A stretch of DNA of 64,000 bases from Marinilactibacillus kalidii. Lineage in GTDB: Bacteria > Bacillota > Bacilli > Lactobacillales > Carnobacteriaceae_A. The stretch lies in assembly GCF_017599325.1 (NCBI RefSeq), contig NZ_JAGFVM010000043.1:1-64000 (forward strand). Reading direction: 5' to 3'. Shown here in pieces: positions 44,680-53,700 of the stretch. A program made the translations under genes and the position numbers. The first letter of the stretch is position 1; every line of letters begins with the position of its first letter. The notes beneath the pieces were generated by a model. That model did not search any database. It was not told the origin of the DNA and saw only the letters and a list, made by a program, of their open reading frames with translations.

Positions 44680-45083
44680 TCCCTGTAGTCCCCTTTAAAC
44701 GATACGACTAAACAAATGACCAATGCCAACGCATTAAAACCATACGTTGCATGTGGATAGCCTGTCCCGAATGAGAATGTTAGAGCCAATACAAAAAGGC
44801 CACTCCACATTCCTGTGAGGGCCCATATACCTATTTTTCTGGCTAGCGTGTTATTGAAGAGGATACCTATCATTTTCAATGTACTAAAAGCAACTAAACT
44901 ATAAGCTAGTATGTCGACTGAGACGATTCTCTGTAGATACGGTTCGATTCGACTCAACAAGTAGGTGCCGTTTAAGATATTAAATATACCGTACCCGATG
45001 CTAAAAATTGAGATGATGTATCCCCACACGTTGGTAGGCTTGCGACAGCGTAATTCTTCAATGTCTTCTTTGAGTTTATTCAT
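44676..45083 (-). CDS. Phage membrane protein, four TM segments
   Basis: 135 aa, four predicted membrane segments (about 19-37, 54-76, 84-105, 112-130) with a short basic N-terminus. No family recognised. First gene of the relic lysis cassette, coupled to the coiled-coil protein by a GTGA overlap. May be a holin-like protein or an unrelated phage membrane protein. Confidence 0.6.
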   Translation of the reverse strand: MNKLKEDIEELRCRKPTNVWGYIISIFSIGYGIFNILNGTYLLSRIEPYLQRIVSVDILAYSLVAFSTLKMIGILFNNTLARKIGIWALTGMWSGLFVLALTFSFGTGYPHATYGFNALALVICLVVSFKGDYRE

Positions 45084-45113
45084 TCGATTCTTCTTTCTGA
45101 TTTTCTGTAAAGA

Positions 45114-45139
45114 AAAAGAGCAGCCGCTGTTGGCTACTC
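45114..45139 (-). terminator. Small terminator upstream of the relic lysis genes
   Basis: GAGTAGCC / GGCTGCTC stem followed by TTTTTC on the minus strand; a near copy lies at 49879-49906 in the intact cassette. Confidence 0.6.
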
Positions 45140-45151
45140 TTGAATGTTGTA

Positions 45152-45385
45152 TTATACTTGATCCATTAATTCTGCTGTATATACAATTAAGAGGGTCAGT
45201 CCAATATCGTGAATCAATCCTTCATACCCATCATTGTCGTAAAAATTCCATATATATTTGAGTGAACTGTTAATTTCTTTACGCCCCTCTTGGTCTATGT
45301 GACTTAACATCATTCGGCTGTATTTTCCACATTGTTCTTCTTCTAACCAATCAATGACGTCTCCATGTTCGATATGCTGTTCCAC
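45152..45385 (-). CDS. Small hypothetical phage-remnant protein
   Basis: 77 aa from a GTG at 45385 with no convincing ribosome site, and open for ten codons upstream without a start. It is acidic, soluble and helical; no domain recognised. It may be the remaining 3' part of a longer phage gene, given the truncated reading frame next to it. Its existence as a gene is uncertain. Confidence 0.4.
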   Translation of the reverse strand: MEQHIEHGDVIDWLEEEQCGKYSRMMLSHIDQEGRKEINSSLKYIWNFYDNDGYEGLIHDIGLTLLIVYTAELMDQV

Positions 45386-45567
45386 TTCATCAATCGAGTA
45401 GAATATCCTGATCTATCATGATGGATACTTGTTGTATAAAACTAATAAAGGGTGCTGGCCGTACAATCGTTAATCCCTCCTAATTATTTTAATAAAAAGT
45501 TATCACATTCTAATAATTAAAGGAAGTATAACACTATTTATATTCCACTTTTTTAAATAAACTAACC

Positions 45568-45676
45568 TTACTGACTACTCTTTTTAAATATATTTTTCAA
45601 TTCTTTTATTCCTACTATCAACTCTTTTCGAGCCTCTATATGAAATACACGAACACAGTACCCTGAAGGAATATCT
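45568..45676 (-). pseudogene. 3' fragment of a small phage gene, fused to the att repeat
   Basis: The last 37 or so codons (IPSGYCVRVFHIEARKEL ... IFKKSSQ) closely match the C-terminus of the intact 100-aa protein at 47428-47730. Upstream of 45677 the frame runs into the ssrA-derived repeat, so the apparent 69-aa ORF (45568-45777) is an artefact of the junction. It marks the phage side of the right att repeat. Confidence 0.8.
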
Positions 45677-45750
45677 TCAGCTCCGTCAAAACATCCGTAT
45701 AGGAAGAATAAAGAAGAGGAATGCCAGTATAAAGGCATTCCTCTTCTTTT
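45677..45750 (+). repeat. Right att-like direct repeat
   Basis: Copy of 41026-41099 with four differences. The terminator stem is preserved while its loop has changed, and it may now terminate the toxin-antitoxin transcript, whose stop codon lies at its edge. Confidence 0.85.
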
Positions 45751-46015
45751 ATCTATAGATATCTTTTCTGTGACCAATTTTTAAAATCAAGATAGTTATT
45801 TCTTCATTAGATATGTCCGTTAATATTCGGTAATCACCAACTCTATATCTCCAAATCCCACTCTTATCAGCTGTTAATCCTTTACCATGTTGGAAAGGAT
45901 TTTCGCAGTCAACTAGATTTTTTTCTATCCAATTGATAATTATTTTCGCTTGAAATTTATCCATTTTTTTTAAAGCTTTTTGAGCTTCTTTTTCATATCT
46001 TACCTTAAATGTCAT
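45749..46015 (-). CDS. relE: RelE/ParE-family toxin
   Basis: 88 aa. The pattern VRYEKEAQKALKKMDKFQ, IWRYRVGDYRILTDI and ILKIGHRKDIYR is that of the RelE superfamily; the C-terminal Arg/His/Tyr residues are those used by RelE for ribosome-dependent mRNA cleavage. It follows the antitoxin gene by 3 bp. Its stop lies at the edge of the right att repeat, so it is the first gene on the chromosomal side of the phage remnant. Confidence 0.9.
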   Translation of the reverse strand: MTFKVRYEKEAQKALKKMDKFQAKIIINWIEKNLVDCENPFQHGKGLTADKSGIWRYRVGDYRILTDISNEEITILILKIGHRKDIYR

Positions 46016-46018
46016 AAA

Positions 46019-46240
46019 TCAAAAACCAAGCTCTTTCAACATTTGCTCGTGGGATATGCTTTCGTCTTTCTTATTATGCTCTTCCATGAGTTTATGATAA
46101 GTATTATAATCTATACGATCCTCAGCAGCATTTAGTGCTTGTTGACGAACAAAATCGGATAAGGAAACATTTTCAAATTGAGCAATCTTTTCTAAATAGT
46201 TTTTCTCTTCTTCTGAAACTCGAAAAGTAATCGTAGACAC
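46019..46240 (-). CDS. relB: RelB-like ribbon-helix-helix antitoxin
   Basis: 73 aa from a GTG at 46240 with AAGGAGGGG upstream. The N-terminal STITFRVSEEEKNYLEKIAQ and SLSDFVRQQAL form a ribbon-helix-helix DNA-binding fold; the C-terminal 25 residues (SISHEQMLKELGF) would wrap the toxin. It neutralises the RelE-type toxin and should autorepress the pair. Confidence 0.88.
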   Translation of the reverse strand: MSTITFRVSEEEKNYLEKIAQFENVSLSDFVRQQALNAAEDRIDYNTYHKLMEEHNKKDESISHEQMLKELGF

Positions 46241-46672
46241 GCTTAACCCCTCCTTGATACATTTATTCTATCTCATAAATATTGTAATACATTTGTAAGA
46301 CGCCTGCAAGTGTAAATAGCTATTGTATTTTCTAATTTAGTCAGCTCTACAGTACTTAAAATTGGATAGGTTACACTCTCTATATATTTGATTTTTTTAG
46401 TAAAAATTGATTAAAGTCAAATATAAGTTAGTTCTATAGACAATAAAAAAGACCCCCACCGACGTGAGGGCCAAACATATATCCTGATTATTTTCCAAAT
46501 CGGAATACATGCAGTTTATTATATTAAGAACAAATATTCAGTTTTTTTATTTAAACTGGTCGATTTCGACCAGTTTGGATTAGGCTTTTCTATTAACGAT
46601 ACTCTTAACTTGATCATATTGCGAACCAGTTAGTCCAAAGTGCAGTTGTCTATTGCTGTGACCGGTAGGAAC
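46241..46672. other. Gene-poor stretch with terminator and hairpin
   Basis: Holds the toxin-antitoxin promoter region, a minus-strand terminator (CCCTCAC/GTGGGGG plus TCTTTTTT, about 46446-46473), a perfect 10-bp hairpin AAACTGGTCG/CGACCAGTTT (46553-46576) with no T-run, and the 3' end of a decayed lysin. No gene is supported. Confidence 0.6.
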
Positions 46673-46830
46673 TTAATTACCTTTTGAATCGATTCCTCTA
46701 AGGATTTGATCAGCGATAGCATTCGTATTTAATGAACTAGTCTTCGAAACCACACCTAAATCAGATAGTCTAGCGAATCCTACATAAGGACCGTTGCTGT
46801 TGATCAATCTAACCGATAGTAAGTGACCTA
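46577..46830 (-). pseudogene. Remnant of a third endolysin C-terminus
   Basis: The frame at 46673-46882 contains SVRLINSNGPYVGFARLSDLG, closely similar to the SH3-like part of both other lysins (SVRLINENGVYVGF and similar). A stop at 46673 interrupts it, and the same frame continues downstream with VPTGHSNRQLHFGLTGSQYD and QVKSIVNRKA, a wall-binding repeat. The N-terminal amidase domain is gone; the first 20 codons of the apparent ORF are unrelated sequence. Confidence 0.7.
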
Positions 46831-47031
46831 TGAAGAACTTAAGATAGAAAATAAAAATTGGCTGGTCTAAGTCCAGTAGCATACCGACCTCAGACCAACC
46901 AAAGGGCTGTATAATAGTAATCTTTAATTTTAAGGAACCATTAGATTTTTAGAGCTAAACTAAATGTGATCTCTTTTTGATCTCATTAGTTCAGCGATGA
47001 TAGCGACTGTTATTAAATATCCTTTAGAGGG

Positions 47032-47223
47032 TTATAGGAATCTAATACTCATATCATTACTTTGATTCTGGTCTAATAAATGTATGGGTATCTCAACCTC
47101 TATATTGTGCATCATATTGGCTTGAAAATAAGCTTTCAATCCTTTAGTGTTTCCACCTATCAGTTCAAGTAATCCTTCTCTAGACATATATAACTTGACT
47201 ATGATTTCGTTGGTCTCTCTCAT
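47032..47223 (-). CDS. Small hypothetical phage protein
   Basis: 63 aa, ATG at 47223 with GGAGTG upstream. Soluble, mixed charge, no domain recognised. It lies among small genes downstream of the tail cluster's lysin and may be part of the same decaying region. Function unknown. Confidence 0.5.
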   Translation of the reverse strand: MRETNEIIVKLYMSREGLLELIGGNTKGLKAYFQANMMHNIEVEIPIHLLDQNQSNDMSIRFL

Positions 47224-47427
47224 ATTAGTCCACTCCTATAAATATAATTAAATAAAAGTATACCATTCTTTGTGATGGAAAACACAATGACGTTATGATT
47301 TTTCAAAAAGAAGTCAACGTTTTGTCACTCGTTTTTAATTCTTTTAATTTTAAAAAAATGGTTACCCCTTAGTGTATTAATCCTCAGAAGTTAAAATAGA
47401 TTATCAAGCTTTGTTGAGGTATGCACA

Positions 47428-47730
47428 CTACTGGCTACTCTTTTTAAAAATACTTTTCAATTCTTCTACTCCAACATTTAATTCTTTCTCAACCTCTATG
47501 TGGAACACCTTAATACAGTAACCTGCCGGTATTTCCTCAAAATCTTCAACTCGGACCATACGATGTTTCAAATCCTTAAATCTTTCTTGTGGAGATTCTA
47601 ACATAAATTGATCTCCTCGTTTAATTTCATATTGCTTGCTGTCATACTCTCCTATAACAGAGACCTTTATACTCGAAACATTGTCAGCGCCATCCTTAAT
47701 GATTCTAGCGTTAGTTACTGTTTGAACCAC
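47428..47730 (-). CDS. Small conserved phage protein
   Basis: 100 aa from a GTG at 47730 behind AGGGAGG. A beta-rich pattern with no recognised domain. Its C-terminal 38 residues recur in the fragment at 45568-45676, so the gene family was present on both phage segments. Located after the lysis genes; could be an accessory gene. Function unknown. Confidence 0.6.
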   Translation of the reverse strand: MVQTVTNARIIKDGADNVSSIKVSVIGEYDSKQYEIKRGDQFMLESPQERFKDLKHRMVRVEDFEEIPAGYCIKVFHIEVEKELNVGVEELKSIFKKSSQ

Positions 47731-48138
47731 TTTAAAGCCTCCCTTACCTAACTTAATCTATTGAGTTATATTAACCATACTACAAAAGGATACATATAGA
47801 GGTATGTAACACTTATAAAAGATTTGACGATTAGTTACTCTTTTTTACTTCCATCTTCATTCGACAAATTCAAGAAAATCTACAGATTCTTTAATAGCTA
47901 CCTAACATAACTCACTCTGAGAATATAAATGACTCTTCCACGCAAATCGAATCACAGAAGAATGTTTCTGTGAATCATAACCATCTATCAGATCAAAATC
48001 TAGTGTATAGGATACTATTTTTATGTAAAACAACTCCTAATAAAGTAGCAGAATTATTTGATTTCTAGTATCTACTTTATTAGGAACTATCTGATTGCTG
48101 AAGTGTTAAATGTAACTTTGATATTGATTGTCTTAAGT
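47731..48138. other. Noncoding stretch with a 14-bp inverted repeat
   Basis: No supported ORF. TCCTAATAAAGTAG (48035-48048) and its exact complement (48072-48085) form a long hairpin 54 bp after the lysin stop; on the minus strand GTTGTTTTA follows, so it probably ends the tail-lysis transcript. Confidence 0.6.
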
Positions 48139-49413
48139 TTACTTCAGTAATTGATTGATATTTTTTTGTACTTCATTCGGGTCGTATCCTGCCTTTCGTA
48201 ATTTTTCAGCTCGTTCAGGATTATTTCCCCAGTTATGTTTTCCAAATGCAATTTCACGCGCCACTGCTAACGTTGATTGATTGGTCGTTGCTGATATCGA
48301 TCCGTATTCTAAGTCAGTCAATTGAACAAATCCTACATATACACCGTTCTCATTAATCAACCTTACTGAGTTTCTCCAATTAGTATTAATTGAATCAACC
48401 TTAGCCGTTAACTGTTCATTCTTAACTGGCTTCGTCGCGTTACCTTGTGCGTACAACTTACCAGCTGGGACAATGATTGCCTGACCCTTGTTGATCGTAT
48501 TATTTTCCTTGATAACAACTGTACTCGGCGCTTTCGCTCCATCTCGAATAATGCTGAGTAGCTGTAAGTTCTGTTCTGCGTTACCCTTATAATCTTTGAT
48601 ACCATACTTGTCAGCAAGTCGTACACGATTATCATAAGAGCCCTCTTCTCCAATTGATTCCAAATATTTCTGGATAGAGTTACCATGATAAGAAACACTT
48701 TGTTTTTCTTCCGAAGTAGCTTTATTCACATCAGATGGCAACGTAATGATTTGACCGATTTTCAGTCCTTTTGGATCAACACCTGGATTCGCATGTTCTA
48801 AATCGACAACTTCAAAATCTTTACCTTTTGCAATTCCCCAGAATGTATCCCCTTCTTGAATGATATACTTTCCACCATTCGTTGCTTTAATGGGTTCTGG
48901 ATTCGCAATCGCCGCTTCAAGTATTTGTTTATAGTTGAAAACACAACAAGCTTTCCAAGAATATCCCGGAAATTCGTGATGTGATTTTACAGTCTGCACT
49001 TGTTTCTGGTCTTTCTTGATGCGATCTACTAGTAACCTTAATGATGATTTTTGTGCTTCAGTCACTTTATCTGTTCTAAAGTCACCTGTTAGTACAATAC
49101 CAATTGCCTGATTGTTAGCATTTCCAACATGGTAAGTTCTCCAGTTGATTGGGTTGCAGAATTTGATGACTCCGTCTGGCTCTATAACGTATGAATAACC
49201 AATACCTGGCCATCCTAAAGTATTCACATGATAGCTCGAATACCCCCGAGCATTAGATCCCGATAAACCAATTCTAGTTAATGAATGGTGGATGGCAATC
49301 ACTGTCTTGCTTGAGACAGAAAGAATCGGAAAACTTTTAATAGGGTGCTTCACTACTTTGTCTCTGTAGTCGACAAATTTTGGTAAATCTAAATACAGTC
49401 CGTATACTGTCAT
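48139..49413 (-). CDS. Endolysin: N-acetylmuramoyl-L-alanine amidase with LysM and CW_7
   Basis: 424 aa, intact. Amidase_2 domain (about 30-170) with zinc ligands in AIHHSLTRIG and VKSHHEFPGYSWKACC; LysM (about 182-230: YIIQEGDTFWGIAKG ... IITLPS); a linker motif YHGNSIQKYLESIGEEGSYD (about 240-290); an SH3-like part (about 305-375) and a C-terminal Cpl-7-like CW_7 repeat (VAREIAFGKHNWGNNPERAE). It cleaves peptidoglycan to release particles. Strong AAAGGAGGAG ribosome site; 1 bp after the holin gene. A broken copy is at 42850-44135. Confidence 0.93.
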   Translation of the reverse strand: MTVYGLYLDLPKFVDYRDKVVKHPIKSFPILSVSSKTVIAIHHSLTRIGLSGSNARGYSSYHVNTLGWPGIGYSYVIEPDGVIKFCNPINWRTYHVGNANNQAIGIVLTGDFRTDKVTEAQKSSLRLLVDRIKKDQKQVQTVKSHHEFPGYSWKACCVFNYKQILEAAIANPEPIKATNGGKYIIQEGDTFWGIAKGKDFEVVDLEHANPGVDPKGLKIGQIITLPSDVNKATSEEKQSVSYHGNSIQKYLESIGEEGSYDNRVRLADKYGIKDYKGNAEQNLQLLSIIRDGAKAPSTVVIKENNTINKGQAIIVPAGKLYAQGNATKPVKNEQLTAKVDSINTNWRNSVRLINENGVYVGFVQLTDLEYGSISATTNQSTLAVAREIAFGKHNWGNNPERAEKLRKAGYDPNEVQKNINQLLK

Positions 49414-49414
49414 G

Positions 49415-49849
49415 TTATTTCTCCTCCTTTTTTTGTTCTTTCTCTTCGATTTTTAAAACATCTGCATCTATATGAATACTTTTCTCTGTAGTCTTTTTCA
49501 ATTTTATTAATGAGCTACTCACTACCTCCGGAAGTGGTAAACCAAGTTGTCCCCAGTTCTCCGTTAAACTAATCAAATAAGTAATGATCATCCAGAGTGT
49601 AAATCCTTGGGCATATATAGCAAACCCAAACAGGGGTAAATAAACATTCAGCACGAATATCAATAGTACGACTAAAGCGTGTTTTGCGATCCCGAATAGA
49701 CTGACTGTTGAGCTGGTCTCTCCTTTTTTAAATGATTTTAAAATTCCGGTGAGGATATCAAAAAACACACACCAGAATAGCGCATGTATGAGTCCACTTT
49801 TATAAATTTGTATGATTTGTCCTGTAATTTCTGAATATTCTATTATCAT
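49415..49849 (-). CDS. Phage holin (TcdE/phage lysis holin family, PF05105)
   Basis: 144 aa from the ATG at 49849 (AGAGGAAG upstream); the longer open frame has no ribosome site. Three to four membrane segments, with the family motif FFDILTGILKSFKKGETSST near residues 30-50. A Lys/Glu-rich cytoplasmic tail ends the protein. It controls release of the endolysin encoded next. The same holin family precedes the lysin in the Listeria monocin locus, as I recall it. Confidence 0.88.
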   Translation of the reverse strand: MIIEYSEITGQIIQIYKSGLIHALFWCVFFDILTGILKSFKKGETSSTVSLFGIAKHALVVLLIFVLNVYLPLFGFAIYAQGFTLWMIITYLISLTENWGQLGLPLPEVVSSSLIKLKKTTEKSIHIDADVLKIEEKEQKKEEK

Positions 49850-49878
49850 TTCTTCCTCTTTTCTGTAGTTTTTTATAG

Positions 49879-49906
49879 AAAAAGAGCAGTCCAGTTGGAC
49901 TACTCT
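49879..49906 (-). terminator. Small hairpin between tail and lysis genes
   Basis: GAGTAGTCC / GGACTGCTC followed by TTTTTC on the minus strand; probably lowers holin-lysin expression. Confidence 0.6.
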
Positions 49907-49984
49907 CTTCAATAAAATAGATAATTATTCTTCTTAAACAGTTATTCTGTCTACTGCTTTGAGAATTGGATTATTACGTCTAGT

Positions 49985-50239
49985 TTATTCTACTTCACTT
50001 TTAGAGAATGAAGCGTTATCAGGAACGACTTCTTCTGTATCCGTGAACCATCTGGTCATTTCACTTTTACCAGCCTGTACAATTTCTTTTCTAGTCATAT
50101 CATCAAGATCATTATCTTTTAAGATAACGCGAGTGTTTAGGTTACCCACTTCCATCTCACGACCTTGGAAACCGACCTCAATTGAAGTAGTCACACCATT
50201 TTCAATTTTATACTCAATACTCGTTACTGTAATGTCCAT
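49985..50239 (-). CDS. Small hypothetical tail-cluster protein
   Basis: 84 aa, acidic, beta-rich N-terminus (ITVTSIEYKIENGVTTSIEV), no recognised domain. Its start overlaps the stop of the preceding gene, so it belongs to the tail operon. Proteins of this size between the fibre and holin genes are often tail accessory proteins. Function unknown. Confidence 0.65.
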   Translation of the reverse strand: MDITVTSIEYKIENGVTTSIEVGFQGREMEVGNLNTRVILKDNDLDDMTRKEIVQAGKSEMTRWFTDTEEVVPDNASFSKSEVE

Positions 50240-50700
50240 TATGCAGTCTCCTCTTCATTATTGTTTTCAAATACTTCTTCTAATTGATCCATCAACGTGT
50301 CGAAAGCAATATCACTGAACTGTTTCCCTTTTTCTGTCGTGAACTCGTCCTCGTTTAGCTTATCGTAAAAAGCTTTTAGTTTAGTGTCGTAAGTTAATAC
50401 ATCTAGCTTTAACTCTTCGTCTAGTAATTCCTGAATCTTATCTGTTCCTTCCTTTTCATTTTTTCCTTCTTTGGCTAACCATCCGCCTTTCTCATCTTTC
50501 ACAATACTGCCTTGTTCATCCACTTCAAAGTACTCTTCGCGGATCTCTTTCAAATTATCTTGGTATTCTTTATCTGCTTCAATCAAAGATTTTTGAAGCT
50601 TCCCTTTCCCACGTCTAGCTTTGCCTTGTTCAATAATTGTCGCATCTAGCGTGTTAAAGATACTTTGAATTTGATTATTCTGAAATGTTAATGTTTTCAT
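50239..50700 (-). CDS. DUF1617-like phage protein
   Basis: 153 aa, strongly charged and helical, beginning MKTLTFQNNQIQSIFNTLD. The pattern resembles DUF1617, found in Gram-positive siphophage tail regions after the fibre gene. It begins directly after the Tal/fibre stop (50701) and overlaps the next gene by one base. Role in the particle is unknown. Confidence 0.7.
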   Translation of the reverse strand: MKTLTFQNNQIQSIFNTLDATIIEQGKARRGKGKLQKSLIEADKEYQDNLKEIREEYFEVDEQGSIVKDEKGGWLAKEGKNEKEGTDKIQELLDEELKLDVLTYDTKLKAFYDKLNEDEFTTEKGKQFSDIAFDTLMDQLEEVFENNNEEETA

Positions 50701-53700
50701 CTATACTACTCCTTTGAGTTCCTTGATTTGTTGTTCTAAGTCCGTTACTTTGGCTTCTAATTGGTAAATTTTCGAATCGTAATTGAATATTTTGTTTTCT
50801 ATATTCTTTTCAAATTCTTCTTGGAGATTACTTAGTTCTTGGATAGCTTTCGTGTTGTAACTTAGCAACCGATAAGTGTCGATACTTTCTCCATCCTTAG
50901 AAGCAACAATCAAACTATCCTCTGCTATCAATCCAATTTGACGGTTATCCACACCAATTTCCAGATCACTTTTTAAATTATATTCAACAATTGTTAAAGT
51001 ATTTAAAATATCTAACGCATTTTGAGATGTTTCTTCAATTTGCGTCTTCAATTTCCGACTAGAAGAATTCAAAAAAGTTGATGCTCTAATGTTATAAAAA
51101 TTTTTCATGTTTTGATCTGATATGGATACAATACCTGTCCCATTTGGCTTCAAGTAGATGTTTCTAGCGCGGCCATCTCCAGGTACTTCTATTCTATCTG
51201 CTACCATCTTTAACCAATTACCCGAAGAATGATGGGATTCATAACTATAAGCTTTCATGTCTGCAAAAGCTTCACCATATGCCCGCACTTCAAAGCGACC
51301 TCCAGGGTGAACTTGTACAGACATCTTATCACCTACTGCTTCTAACCGTTGTTGACGTCCGCTTGTTCCTCCTTCAGAAAATTGTAAATACTGATAAGAA
51401 CCAACACCACCGCCTTCTAATCGAAGCATAGAGTTATTGTTAGTACCAGAATTAGATGTGTACGGTTTGCTAATCAATCCCTCTTCGTGATACAACAGAT
51501 TCCGACCTTGGGTTCCATTGTTAAAAGAAATACGACCTTGAACTAGTGTTAATTTATTCTGAGTTAAAGGGTCTCGAAGTTCAATACTACTGTTGTTCAA
51601 ATTGATGCCCATATTTCCACCACGTAATGTACCCGATGTAATACTTTCTGCATCCATATTGATAACGGAAATTTTTCCAGCATCAAGGCGTCCTGTATTT
51701 ATTTTATCCGCTGAAATATTTGAAATTGCTGCATCTGGGATAAAGGCTTTACCTGTTATATTAACTGTATTAGCATCTAAAATAAGTTGATTACTTTCAA
51801 TCAATGTTTTTTTTGCTTCTATATTTATTTGAGAAATCATATCCCCTTTAGTAACTCGAAGATTTATCTGATCTTTCAGAACCGAGATTTGGGAACCCAC
51901 GTACTCTCTATCAGCGATTTGTACCCAAGCCAACCAAGTTGAACCACTTGAATTTCCTTTACGTTGAAAAGTCCCATCCGATGAATGAAAAGTTTGAACG
52001 ATTACTCCACCTGAATAACCGTCCCATGGAACGACTGTCGTTAATTGCCCAAAGGTTGATGAACCTGGGACCCCAATAACTGATCGAAGCTTAAACTCTT
52101 CAACAGTTTGTTTAGGTTTATTCGCAAAGTACCACTTCGGAAGTTGATTATCGTTGCGAGTATCTGCAATCGTTTTATCATCCAAGATAGCTTTAGTCAC
52201 ATCACTGGAAGAAACTTTTAAACTAATAGCATTATTTAATTGAGTAAACTGAGAAGTTAACCCACTTGGACCTGAAACTGTATTTTGTAAACCTTCTACC
52301 GTTTGTTCAGTTTTGGTTAACCTACCAGTTTTCTCATCAATTAGGGATTTGGTAAATCTATCTAAAGTTTGTTCTTGATTGCTAACTCTTCCGTTAAGGT
52401 CTGAAACAGTAGACTTTATATTTTCTGCTGTTTGTTTGATCTCTGACTCCACAAATGATGCTGTAGCCATATCTTCTGGGGCAGCTGACCAGTCAAAAGA
52501 GGTTTTAGTTCCTTTTACTACTTTTACCCACTCAACTTCCATTGTTGCGCTGTTATTAGGAAATTGAAAAAGCTGTAGCATCGTCGTAGACTGGCTTGTT
52601 CGTAATACACCACGCCAAACATCCGTTTTGGTATCATAAACTAAAGAACCTAATGTAAATGTACCGCCGTTTGCGTAAGCACCTATATGACTCTTCGTAG
52701 TAGAAGCTGAAGCTTTCATAATCATATAGTAATCTACACCAGCTTCCCAAGGCGTTGACATGATATATTGAGCGAAATTATACTGATTAGTCTTTTTCTT
52801 TTCTCCAGACTTTAATACTAAGTTTCTTTCACCAATTTCCAAGTTGCCAATGGCACCATTAACTTCAGCCATACTAACCTTAGACTTTACCATATCTGCC
52901 TGTATAATCAGTTCAGAATCTAATTTCGTGACTCTTCCTGATAAAGCATTGACAGAAGTCTGATCAGCTTTCAGTTTCAAGCCTTGCGCATTAATCGATA
53001 TGTCTAGATCATGCTGCTTTACTTTTCCAGTCATCGTGTTCAAATCTGTTTGACTAGCTTTGAGTGCTACTGTTCCTGTTAATTCATCAATATCATATTT
53101 AATCGAGCTGATATTACTTTCTATATTTGTTAAAGCTGATAAACTTTGTTTAGCAGCTGTGAAGGCATCTGTAGCTGTTGTTTGAAACTTTTGTACATTT
53201 GCTTGTGTCTTTTGCGAGATAGCATTTAAATCACTAATCGTATCATCTAAAGAAGTAAAAGTACTCCCAATCGTTGTATTGAGGTCTACTAATGAAGTGT
53301 CAATATCATTTTTGTATTCCTCTAAACCATTTTGAGTTTCTTCTACTTCTTTTTTAACTGAATCTAAATTTTCCGTATCACTAACTAAAGTCCAGTAAGT
53401 TTCACCGTTGACTTCCGTATAACGATACATTTGTTTGCGCTCTCCAAATTCTCTAAAGTACAAATCACCTACACTAGCATCTAACGCTAGTTGTTTGGGA
53501 TCTTCGGAGCCAAAGAAGTTTCGATTACGCCCGTTAGCCGCTAAACTAGCAATGACTGCTGTCCTTTCGGCTTCTTCTACGCGTTGTCTTAAATCGTTGA
53601 CGTTTGGTTCGCTTGTTGTAAAGTCATATACATGATTACCTAGTGTTGTCTTCGTATATTGATTTTCTTTCAACAAACTAAATTCGAACGCTATCAGTCT

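Noticed and set aside
45568-45777. 69-aa ORF as a real gene
   Set aside because: Its N-terminal half is translated from the ssrA-derived repeat; only the C-terminal part is phage gene sequence.
46553-46576. Perfect 10-bp hairpin as a terminator
   Set aside because: No T-run on the minus strand, and the plus strand has no gene to terminate; left as an unexplained hairpin.
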